DNA of 64,000 nucleotides from Thuidium tamariscinum (Eukaryota; Streptophyta; Bryopsida; Hypnales; Thuidiaceae), in NCBI GenBank assembly GCA_947034885.2, contig OX344752.2:12152001-12216000 (forward strand), written 5' to 3'. The notes under the pieces were generated by a model that saw only the letters and a program-made list of their open reading frames with translations, was not told the DNA's origin and made no database searches. A program made the translations under genes and the position numbers. Positions 1-10,278 of this stretch are shown in pieces (the stretch's first letter is position 1; every line of letters starts with the position of its first letter).

Positions 1-512
1 TTAAGAATTTATTAATGGAACTGAAAAATGCCAATTCCAATGGATGGAATGTTTTAATAAAAAATATACATCCTATGATTTAATTATTTTTTAAATATTG
101 AAAATTGAATAAAATAAAGGACTTCAAAGTTTATTTTAGATTAGACAATCCATAATTACCCACAAACAAAAACTCCTCATAACTTTAATTTGACTCATTG
201 ATCAAAATGGAATGATTCAAAATTGTCCATACATACATAAATGAAGAAAAATAATTTCAAATTAATCTTTTTCAATAAACTCATTTCTTCCAATTTGCTT
301 GGATTGCCCATTTACAGAAAAAAGTTACATATTAGGCCATAACTTTTTACTCATATTTCCAAATGTCTTGATTTTTGGTACACATCAAAGATATTCCTTG
401 TCTCCACCTTCTATTAAAATTTGGGCCCAAAATATAAAAATCTCTAGTCACACGTACTTGTCTAAAATCTCTATGTTGCCAAATATAGCAAAGTTGGTCA
501 TTTAGGGATTAA
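1..512. mobile_element. Right part of a TTAA-flanked (piggyBac-like) element, cut by the window edge
   Basis: The right end reads GGTCATTTAGGGATTAA. It matches the inverted form of the CCCTTAAAGGACC ends seen at 17773, 28869 and 30387, and stops at a TTAA (509-512). The interior (about 60-170 and 300-500) resembles sequence at 61960-62055 and, inverted, 19830-20150, so it belongs to the same repeat family. No transposase frame is visible. The left end lies outside the window. Confidence 0.5.
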
Positions 513-640
513 ATTATTGTAGAAGATCTCCACTTTCCACCCCTATTACCAAGGATGAATATTTGCAGTTAAGTCCTACAAGGGAAGATTCTTTGTCTTT
601 CATTGAACACAAATTTTTTGCCTTGATGTTTAAGGATTAA

Positions 641-1843
641 CTCTTAAAGGATGGTCCTATAACCACCAATTTACAGCTTCATTGCCAATCACTTAGTTTG
701 TTGCCATTTTTGAACTAGATATGTATGAAATTTTTTATATTTATTTTTAAGAAATTAAATTGCATGTCTTCTATATTTCACAAAAAAATTCTTGCTTTAA
801 TTTAGATTTTTTTTTGCGAATTTTTTAGAATTTTTTAAGAAAAAGTGAAGAAAAATCACATCAAAAAGAAAATTATTTCAAAAAATCTGAAAATTTCACC
901 ATGTGTGTATATTATACTAAACAACATCATAATATAAACTAAATTTCTATGTCATCCTATAATTAGAATTTGATAAACATTGAAAATGCATTCAAAGTTC
1001 AAATGGCAATGAAAAAAAAAAAGAATTTTAGGAATTTTTTCAAAATTCAAATTGGAGTAGAAATTAGAGTAGATGAACTTCATTTGTGAGTTGGGCTCAA
1101 ACTCAAAAAACATCATTTTTATTGAGAAATTTTGAGGTTTAAAACAAGAACTTGCAACTTCTCAAAATATGGCAAATTTCGATAAAATGCAGCGATATTC
1201 CATTAGATGAAATTTGAGGCCTCCAAGAGATTGCAAGTTCCCACAGCCTAAAAATGCAAAATTGTAGAATTGCAAGAATTTGATGTTGTCGCGATTGTGC
1301 CACATCATAAAAAAAAATTTGAATTTTTTTTACTTCTTTTTTCATTTTAGGACCAAAAGAAATTCTTTTTTTTCTTTCTTTTTTGGTAAATATTGGGCCA
1401 ACAACAATTAGCCATTTTAAGGACTGTTTTGGATACAGACTTGAAATGGCCCTTCAGAGGCCTCAAATTTCATCTAATGTATTAGTTTGACACTTTTTAC
1501 AATTCAAACTACACAGTTTGAAATCTAAAATTGTCATAAATTTTGAAAATCTATACTAGTCCTAAATACTAGTACGGGCTAGTATTTGGCATATAGAATA
1601 CCACCATTTTAACAAAATTTGCCATAAATACACTAAAGTGGCATATTTTGTGATTTATTTGTTTTACTAGCTTCTCATCCATATGAAGACAAATATAAGA
1701 AAGACTACAAATTCAATTAGGTACTCTTCATAACCCTCCATGAAAAGTCAACAAGAAAAAAATGGATGAAAAAATGCTTTCTAGACAAATCACCTTCTAA
1801 TCATCCAAAAGCCATGAATTGGTGTTACTCGCATTATGGGGTT
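641..1843. mobile_element. Decayed TTAA-flanked element, related to the one at 3968-4694
   Basis: It starts after TTAA (637-640) with CTCTTAAAGGATGGTCC and ends near GGGGTT before TTAA (1844-1847). Stretches around 730-1140 and 1600-1835 align with 4050-4680, including the run AAAATTTCACCATGTGTGTA and the final ATCCAAAAGCCA block. About 450 bp near 1140-1600 are extra relative to that copy and hold a 23-bp inverted repeat. The right terminal repeat is badly eroded. Noncoding. Confidence 0.45.
1201..1479. repeat. Perfect 23-bp inverted repeat inside the 641-1843 element
   Basis: Positions 1201-1223 (starting CATTAGATGAAATTTGAGGC) are the exact reverse complement of 1457-1479, with 233 bases between. 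This segment is absent from the related copy at 3968-4694, so it looks like a later insertion or local rearrangement. No target duplication was found. Confidence 0.6.
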
Positions 1844-1847
1844 TTAA

Positions 1848-3811
1848 AAGTTACACACTATTGTTGGAAGATAAACTATAAAAATTTAGAGTTTATTCAT
1901 GGATAATGTTCAAGAATTATATGGTAACATAAGGTCTTTTTATACTCAGTTTTAGAAACTTTAGAGAAAATCTTCTGAGAAAATCACTCAAGATTCATGA
2001 CTTGTTTTTGAAAGGTTGGCATGTAGAGGTTGTGCAAAGGAAGAGGGATTCTCAAAGTGTTTACTATAATTTACAATTTTAGTGCAGTTTTTGAATTCAA
2101 GTAGGTTAGAATGTAAGTTCTTTTTTATGATTTTTTATGTGCATTTTGGCCCAATTTCCCTCAAGATTTCATTTTGAGGTGGGCTTGACACAGAATCCCA
2201 GTGATGAAAATTTTGTACACATTAATTGCCAAGATAGAGAATCATTCTTTCGCTTGGACTTAAAATTTTGATTGTAAAGTGACATTCAATTCCTATGTCT
2301 TCTCAATTTTCAAAGGTGTCATTGGCCTTGAAAAAAACTTGTTCTTTATGGCCTCTTGCTTCTAGGGCAAAATAAAGAGTAAAAAATTCTAGCCATGCAT
2401 CAAAATTTTCCAAGTCACATAATGCCCTTATGAAAATGTATTTTTTTCTTGACTTTTTCTACATTGCCTCAAGCTTGCTAGTATTAGGAATTCTATCATT
2501 AAGGTATTTGACCCCAAAAAAATTCTCATAAATGATTTTAAAGGTGCAATCTTTGTTTCTATAGTTCCTTGAAAGTCATTCATCAAATTCTTTTAGTTAG
2601 TCCTTAACATCCTCATTGAGCTAAGGCCTTTGCTTTTAGTCAGGTTGAACTCACTCTTTTTCCATGACATCATTAGCACAATTGTGCTATGAATAAATAA
2701 AACTACATCTAGTTCCAATTTGAAATACAAAGTAAAAGAAATTCAAAGCATTTACAAACTATTTTTAAAGTTTAAAAATTCATAATGCTCCTTCACCAAC
2801 TCTTCATCAAAGCTTTAGTTTTAAACTCTTTTTGGTGCCAAATTACACAGACTCAAAAATAATGATTTGGCTAAAAAATGGCAACAAACCGTGAAGTTTA
2901 TAACATTCAGTAGCAGGAGAGCAGACTGCCTCATTCTTGACAGAATTATGTGGAATATTCCACATCATTTCGTCACAATCAGGAACTACTGATTTTCATT
3001 TTCATTTGTGCAGGTAGGCATGGCAGGGTATGCAAGTTCTGAAATTCAGCTGGGCATGCCTAATTGGATGTTAATTGTCTCTGAGGCGAGTTAATTCAGT
3101 TCAGTGAACTAATATTCAGCCTGCTCTCAAGGCTTCAATGAAACTGAAATTTCAAACCAAACTTGTCAGGGATGGAATTCTGCAATTTACTTCTAGTAGA
3201 GCAAAAGGCAGTTTGCTCTCTTGCTTTTGAATGTTATGTTCTTTGCCAAGAAAACCTTTGAATTAAAAAAAAATTAAAAAATGGATGAAATCACTAGATT
3301 GTGTATGAAAACAGAATTATGGATGCCTGATATGTGCTAATGTGATATTTTCTGTCCAAGTTGTGGATGGATGTTGAATTCGGAGCACCATTACTGACAG
3401 CATTTTACATTGCCACTTTGGCACTTTGTAGAAAATGAAGAAAAAAAGTCATGTTGATCATGAATGGCAATGCAATGGCAACTGCGGGAATTGATTCAGG
3501 TGCACCAACAAGTGGGAGTGGATCAAGATACTTCTCATTTCCAGGTTCAGGGAGAACCAGCATATGTGCTCCTCCGAATTTTCACCTTCCACCGGAAAAT
3601 GCACAAATTGATGTGTTTTGTTTTTTACCTGGGATGATCAAATTTGGAAGTCCCCCAAATTCCCTGACTGGCATGAGCAGCAGTACAGTTTAAGTTACAG
3701 CATCTGAGCCCAACAAAGGTTTGTCCCATTTCCTTGTAGTAACTTACTAGCTAGATGAGAGTCCCCTTTTGAAACTTTGCCAGGAAAGTTGAAGCATCTT
3801 TACGAGCCCAC
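1848..3811. other. AT-rich stretch without recognisable gene
   Basis: No frame with convincing coding character is seen. An 80-codon open frame at 3451-3693 is slightly richer in GC but has no recognisable motif, no clear splice context and no neighbours to support it. Confidence 0.6.
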
Positions 3812-3813
3812 TA

Positions 3814-4790
3814 AGGTGGATACACCCAAAAGCGCCAGTTTTTCATACTGTGCCTAATTCCTGTTATTATGCTGTTCAGATTTTCTTACAGTCTTGTTGG
3901 TGAGTGAAAGCATGTTCCAACGCACCAAAGAACAGTGGATTTGGATACCGTATGCAAAAGTTATTAACCCCTAAACGACGGGCCTATGACCACTGGTTTG
4001 AAGACTCCTCTCCCGTCACACAATTTGTTACCGTTTTAGAACCAGTCATGTCTGGAAAATTTTATTTTTATTTTTCAGAGATGAAAGTACATCTCTTCTA
4101 TACTTCACAGAAATTTCAGATTTTTTTGAGGAAAATTGATTTTCATGACAGTTTTTGAAGAAAAAGTGAAGAAAAAATAATAGAAAATAGAAAATAATCT
4201 CAAAAAATCTGAAAATTTCACCATGTGTGTACATTATAGTGACAAACATTATGGTGTAAACTCAACTTCCGTGTACACCTATTTCTAGGCTGCAGTGGAC
4301 ATTAAAAATGCAGCCAAAATTCAAATTGCTATAGAACATTCGATTTTACGAATTTTTCCAAAATTCCAATTGCAGTAGAAACTAGAAGTGAGGACCTTCA
4401 TTTTGTTAGTTGGGCTCAAATTCAAAAAATGTCATTTTCAAGGAGAAATTTTAAATTTACTCAATTTCTCAAAATACACTAAAACAACAAATTTTGCCAT
4501 CCGTTTTTGGTAATTACTTCTCAACCACATGAAATCAAACATCAGCCAGACAAAAAACTCAGTTGGACACTCTTCGTAACTCAACATGCAAGGGCATTAA
4601 AAAGAATACGGATGAAAAAACTACTGTTCAGCTCCTCCTCTGGTCCCTTGCAGTCATCCAAAGGCCACGGAATGGCTTCGGCGTCGTTTAAGGGTTAACA
4701 GTCAAAGTGTGTTTCTGAAAGTGCCATCTACAGTCTGGGTACATGACTGATTATGGAAATGTATGCATGTTGTACAGGACGCTTTCCTTA
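3814..4790. mobile_element. Mariner-type MITE split by a TTAA element
   Basis: The left end AGGTGGATACACCC follows TA (3812-3813) and matches the terminal repeat of the intact copy at 4983-5254. Positions 3814-3963 then parallel that copy through GCACGTTCCAA-like and GCAAAAGTTATTAA sequence. At that TTAA the copy is interrupted by the 727-bp element at 3968-4694. After it, 4699 onward again resembles the continuation of the intact copy (TCAAA, GTTTCT, GGTACAT blocks). The right terminal repeat is not recognisable, so the end is approximate. Confidence 0.65.
3968..4694. mobile_element. TTAA-flanked piggyBac-like MITE, 727 bp
   Basis: TTAA at 3964-3967 and 4695-4698 bound the element. Its ends are CCCCTAAACGACG and, inverted, CCCTTAAACGACG. 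It sits inside a mariner-type MITE whose undisturbed relative (4983-5254) carries a single TTAA (5133-5136) at the same point. That gives direct evidence for a 4-bp TTAA target duplication. TTAA targets and CCC-starting ends are hallmarks of the piggyBac superfamily; the superfamily assignment is inferred, because no transposase is present. Confidence 0.75.
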
Positions 4791-4982
4791 ATAACCCAGG
4801 CCACACATTCACAAGAGCTCCTGGTATAGAGCTACATACCTCACTAGACTGTGTGGAGAACCTGAGGCAGGGTTTGATAAAGCAGACACACTGACACAAA
4901 CCTATCATTGAAACATAATACTTCCAAAGAGACGCATCTGACCTTCATCATGAGCAGCTTAGCCCTTAACACAACAGATATA

Positions 4983-5254
4983 AGGTGGGTACACCTAAAA
5001 GTGCCACTTTTGGGTACTGTGCCTAGTAACTATTACTGTTCTGATCAAATTTTCATATGGTCTTCTTGGCAAGTGAAAGCACGTTCCAATGCACCAAAAA
5101 ACGCAGCATTTGGATACAATATGCAAAAGTTATTAAGGTTCAAAATCCGTTTCTAAAAACGCTTCAGCCAAATAGGTACATAATGGAACTCAGAAATGTA
5201 CAGTAACTATAGATAACACTTTTAGGTGAGGTGCAATTTTAGGTGTACCCACCT
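4983..5254. mobile_element. Mariner/Stowaway-like MITE, 272 bp, TA target duplication
   Basis: The terminal inverted repeats share AGGTGGGTACACCTAAAA (18 bp, perfect) and continue imperfectly. TA occurs on both sides (4981-4982 and 5255-5256), the Tc1/mariner/pogo signature. It has no coding capacity. The first bases resemble the pogo element's ends at 41137 and 47296 (GGTGG), so trans-mobilisation by a related transposase is possible but unproven. Confidence 0.85.
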
Positions 5255-5497
5255 TAAGAGAATTGTTGACAACAAGTGTCTTTAAATTTGTATTTTTCTA
5301 GAATGTTTCAACCTAGCTATTGGACTCACTTCAACAATGAGATATGGCTTGTCAAGCATTGCATTTAGGCTGCCGAGTCCAAGCACTCTTCATTATTTAC
5401 TCATGCTTGTTGTAATCACACAAACTTTGAACAAGCAACACGATGAATACCTTGCTTCAAGGAGATTTTTGATTACCCTTCGATGCGGTTTAAGGAT

Positions 5498-6440
5498 TAA
5501 CTTAGTTGCAAATCTCCATACTATATGAAATTCATCCTACAAGAATGTGTGCAACTAGATTACACTGCTGGTGTATTATCTTCAAGATTATCTTTATACT
5601 AGTTTCTGTAGTGGCTTAAATACTACCACATATAGTGCCCCATGTATTGCACAAAAATATTTTTTTGTTATGTCACTATTTTTTGCATCCTCCCTAATAT
5701 GATAATCAGTGTAGTTGACCCAGCTTCCACATGATCTCTCTTCAAGAAGTTTTTCCAAATTCCAATCTTGAAGTTGCCCCAGTTGCATTTTATGTATTGC
5801 AGAGAGTTTTTCAACGAAGATTGGCCACAAAGGGATTTTGCCCTACACTGCCAGCAGTATGTTACCAAGACAATATTAACTGTCAGTGAGACATGAGTGT
5901 CTAACTACTTTCATGCAATACCTTGTCTTTAGAGAGGATGTCCAGGAAGATGAGAGCAAGAACTTCCTACATACCCAACTGAAGTGGAAAGCAGATTCCA
6001 TGCAAAAAAAATAATTCACTTGGTGTCGTAAGAGCAAGTGATGATGTCAGGTATCATTCAACAATTTTTTGGAAATTGTGAAAAAGTTGGAGTTCGGTAG
6101 GCAAAGCTTCAAATCTTCTCTTCACTCATGGTACCAAACAAATTGTTCACTTCAATGTTTCAATGTAGCAAAGCTTCAAATCTTCTCTTCACTTATGGTA
6201 CCAAACAAATTGATCACTTCAATGTTTCAATGTAGCAAAGCTTCAAATCTTCTCTTCACTCATGGTACCAAACAAATTGTTCACTTCAATGTCTCAATGT
6301 AGAAAAGTTTCAAATCTTCTCTTCACTTATGGTACCAAACAAATTGTTCACTTCAATGTTTCAATGTAGAAATTGGTCTTTCCAGAATAGCTTGCAGAGT
6401 ATTTTGATAAATGTGAATGAGCAATCCTCCTATGACAAGT
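5498..6440. repeat. Dispersed repeat, copy 1 (with minisatellite)
   Basis: This block begins AACTTAGTTGCAAATCTCCA and is collinear with 12627-13350. Shared landmarks include TCAGGTATCATTCAAC, GTTGGAGTTCGGTAGGCAAA and GGTACCAAACAAATTG. It is longer than copy 2 mainly because a 67-bp segment is present four times. Short minus-strand frames occur in both copies but are not clearly conserved as protein. Identity of the repeat is unknown. Confidence 0.7.
6102..6369. repeat. 67-bp minisatellite, four copies
   Basis: The GGTACCAAAC landmark recurs at 6130, 6197, 6264 and 6331, exactly 67 bp apart. The units differ by only a few substitutions. The related repeat at 12627-13350 contains one unit, so the array arose by expansion in this copy. 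Confidence 0.9.
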
Positions 6441-7901
6441 CGCCAAAGTTTATTGTTCTCCAAAAAAGGTAGGGATTTGAACTTCGAATTGCTCCCAAAA
6501 ATTCAAAACAACTTGGATTGACATTAAATTTTTTACCACAATAACTAAACTTCAAGGGGAAGAAAACCCAACAAATTTTATTGAATTTGGACCTTGGATG
6601 AAAGAGATACAAGCCCCCGAAGTTGCAGCCCTAAAATGCAGTTTGTGAACTCAATTAGAACCTGCAAACTTTGATTGGCTGCTAAAAACTCATTATGTTG
6701 TGGATTGATCTGAAAATTTTACCACACAAACTAGAAGACAAGGCTCAACTTTCACAACAATTTTTATCAAATTTGGACCTTGGTTGCAAAAGTTAAAACA
6801 CTTTGAAGTTACAGCATTTCAAGAGGGTATGAAAAACGTCCGCTGTGACGTTCAGGGGTTAAACCAACAAACCTCGTCCCAGAGCATGCAGTCTCTCTTG
6901 AATTGATGGAGTTCAGGATATATTCAAAGTGTTTGCAGCACGAAATTAAGTTATTCACCAATATGCTTCAAGGTTCCATGTTTTCCAAAGTAACAATTCT
7001 GTTATAATGGCATACTTTTCCAGACCTCTGTTGTAGAATGAAAATGTTTACTTCTTAGAGCAGTTCAATGTCCCAATGTTGGCACTCTGGATTGCACCAA
7101 TTTTAACAATATTGAGGTTCCAATTCCCCAGCTTTGTCAGCAAGCTCCCAAACCAATAATGACAAAAGTCATGAAACAGTATAAAACAGAATTGTCTGTT
7201 AGAAAAGAAGCTTTCATAGAGGATTTTGCAAAATCATGATTGCACACTCTGGAATAATTCATTCCCAGCTTATTCTGAAAATTCAGCCATGATTACAAAC
7301 ATCCACATGTCAAGTTCCAATTGGAACTCACTTGAATGTTCCCCAAGCAGCAATAAAGTTACAGAGGATTTGGTAAGTGGAACACCCATTCTGGAGGAAC
7401 ACTAACTTAGGGCATAACTTACATTCCACTTCAGTCTAAGTTACTTGCGATTTGTTCAAGCTTGAGAGCAATAGACCCAAAATCTGGAGGACTTCAGTTT
7501 GCATAACAGTAAAATTTGTCAGAGAATATCTTGCTGGCAATCATTTGACAACAGGATAAGAAGTGCAGACACCGCCCCTCAACAAGCTGAATAACTTAAG
7601 AAAAACATTGAAAAAAAGAAAAGAACCAACTGAAGGAGGTTGGAAAAAAATAAAAAAAACAAAAAGAAGGGAAGGACACTCGTACTCGCACTGATACCTT
7701 GCTTCTGAAACAGGTTTTAGGGTTGTAAGTTTTGAAGACAAGGGAGAGAGGACAAGAGACCTTTTGCATCCTCGCAGTCCACGTCCAAGGCCATGACAAG
7801 CTTCTTCATCTTCCTCAATCGATGGAAGAATGTTTTCACACAGCCCAGGATTGATCTTGCAATGTACTTGTTGTGACTAGTTTAATGCACAAATGTAGTT
7901 A

Positions 7902-8307
7902 GAGCATCCCATGCTAGACCCCTCAAGTAGGGGCGTCAAATGGGGTTTGACATGGGCTGATGGCTAATGAAGGTGCTTCATGCCCCATGCCTACACTCTT
8001 AATTCACTCACTAAACACATTTCCCAAGCCAAAGAATTACTTTTATGAAGCTAGGTGAAAGATGTCAGGCCAAGTGTTGGGCCTCCAAGCTCCAAATGGC
8101 TGAACATTCCCTAAGAGTGCTAGAATTGTGAAAATCAAGATATAGTGAGCCACAAGGAACAAACACAAAAGTTCAGTGCCATAGTTACTTTGAAGTGTTT
8201 GCTGGCTATATTTTTTGTTTGGAGTGCCTGGCATGGGGTAGTTTCACAGGGCAAACATGCTACATTATCATTTTTTAGCCCTTTGGCGTGCAAGCATGGG
8301 GATGCTC
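7902..8307. mobile_element. PIF/Harbinger-type MITE, 406 bp
   Basis: Ends GAGCATCCCATGCT and, inverted, GAGCATCCCCATGCT, are flanked by TTA on both sides (7899-7901 and 8308-8310). A 3-bp TWA target with GAGCATC ends is typical of plant PIF/Harbinger MITEs. Overlapping open frames on both strands (about 8040-8366) are read-through of the MITE and show no family motif. Confidence 0.8.
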
Positions 8308-8310
8308 TTA

Positions 8311-10051
8311 GTATTCTCTGGAGGGAGAGTGCAATTGCAGATGTGAAGTGCAAAAGTACCTTTTAATTGGGTGTTGATTAGATCTAGAAATTTTGGGGTC
8401 AATCACAAACCCTACACACTATTTGCATCCAAAATAAGCACCTACAAAAAAAAAACCTTCTACTAAATAGGATAAACTACACATATTTTTCCTTGAGTGG
8501 TAGTAGGAGCTTATATTTTGGTTTCTGGCCAATTAATTCAACAACTTTTAAAGTGTCTTTTGCTCTTTAAAAAGTCCACCTACTACACATCAATAGGAAA
8601 AAGCCAACACCACACTAGCAATCAAAATATCAAGGAGAAGATATTATGTATTTTGTAAATGCAAGATATTTATGTATTGTTGTAATACTACTCAAATGGT
8701 CAAATTATATTCTTGTCTTGATCCTCTAGACTATGTGGGTGCACAATGCATATATTTCCCCTTGCATTGGAGTTGTATAGGCTTTCCAATTCCCATAGCC
8801 AATCACAATTCTCACATATCCTAATACACTAGTGTAGAACACACTCACAGAAGACAACCTTCACTTTATATCCCTTGGCATGATTGACATTTGTGAGAAT
8901 GACCATAATACAAGATGTCATTTTGTAGAAAACCAAATTTAATAACCTCCAAAGTCTAGCAAATCTTGATAGAGCCATTTACCAATCTCAATTCCCATTT
9001 CCAGAATTGTTTTGAGCCCAATGACACTAAACCCTAGATATCATAAAATGAAAAAAGCATTTTTAATAATCTCAAACAGGTCTTCTCGTCTTCAGTTGCC
9101 CTACAACCCTGCTACAGAAGAAAAATAACTAGGTCATAATCCATAACCACTCTCTTCATTGAGTTTCAACTTGGATACTCAAATTTCCAAGATCTGCTTT
9201 CTTCACCGAAGATTATATCTTCCTTACTGCGATTACGCTACATGATTCCACTTCGAACACTTGTACGGAGTAAGGACATCCTTAAAATTAGGCGAGATTA
9301 CAGCCGTCGTCGTAATCTTGTAGAAACAGGGCTTCCTTCGCCTCTTGCACCTTACAACTCAACAATCACCAAAACAAGCAAACCTCCAAATTAGTGTGAC
9401 GCGTAGACTTTGATCAAGAATGCAGATTTTGAGTTACGAGTAGGAAATCTTAGAGCTTTGTGCAACAATTTCGTTGAGTTGGCGGTAACTCAATAGCTGG
9501 GCCAATACCTTACTACCTTAGCACCTTTTGGGAACGCACCTTCGGAAACATATATCAATCCATACCTCTCTCCAATTTTGAACCTTTCAGTACAATTTTG
9601 TCACCATTCTGGTCCCGGAATGGCGTCAATTTGACGGAAAGGACCATCATACAATTGGATTCAGTCAAGAGCGTACGACGTACGTACCCAAGAGGTGGTG
9701 AACGAACAACGAATCTACGAGTACGAGAATAGAGCGATCACTGGGGGCTGCTTGTGGGACAGGCAAAGCCCGGAATGAATGAATGAATGCATGTTATCAC
9801 TGGAAGGTGGTGAAGCAGGGTTCCAGTGGGAAGTACTCGAAGATTGACATGCACTGCTACCGAAATCGGCAAAGCTAGCAAGCGATCGAGGTCAATCACT
9901 ATCCCATGCCAACAAAGCAATAGATCAGTGTAGTGCAATCCGAGCATGGACCCACGCCACTCACTCACTCTCTTCCAGCAGAAGTCACTTCCTTCCCGCT
10001 TGCTGCACTGATTCCGCCAACTCCTCATCAATCAACACACTCTCGTATGGT
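8311..10051. other. Intergenic region and upstream part of the GLOX-like gene
   Basis: No gene is supported. From about 9,380 the base composition rises in GC toward the gene. A (GAAT)4-like microsatellite lies near 9774-9790. ACGT-core sequence (CGTACGACGTACGTAC) at about 9672-9687 might be part of an upstream regulatory region; this is only inference. Confidence 0.4.
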
Positions 10052-10061
10052 CATATATATG
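10052..10061 (+). promoter_or_regulatory. Probable TATA box of the GLOX-like gene
   Basis: CATATATATG stands in an otherwise mixed sequence about 220 bp before the start codon. Transcription would be expected to begin near 10085, giving a leader of about 190 nt. No ATG occurs between that point and 10279. Confidence 0.5.
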
Positions 10062-10278
10062 CCCGCTACCATCCTTTCCAACTCCACAGTACAACTCACA
10101 TCACTTTAGCTCGCTGGCTGGCCGGCTAGCTCACTAGCCCCATCGAGCTCCTAGTCCACCTCCACTGCATCGATCAATTGGCTCTGGATTCGGGAATTGA
10201 AGTCGAATCACTTGCGGCCAGTTGGGTGGAGTTTGGATCAGGACAGAGGCAGTGCAGTGGAGGCAGTGAGCCAGCGTC

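Noticed and set aside
3451..3693. 80-codon frame with Gly/Ser-rich start
   Set aside because: No motif, splice context or transcript signal; could be chance.
5487..5500. Isolated TTAA-type end (GGTTTAAGGATTAA), and a similar one at 6853-6862
   Set aside because: No convincing opposite end was found for either, so no element is called. The second may mark an insertion relative to the 13-kb repeat copy.
6069..6302. 77-codon frame across the minisatellite
   Set aside because: 67-bp units shift the frame each time; no consistent peptide repeat.
6102..6369. CRISPR-like regularly spaced repeats
   Set aside because: Whole 67-bp units repeat without unique spacers, in a eukaryotic context.
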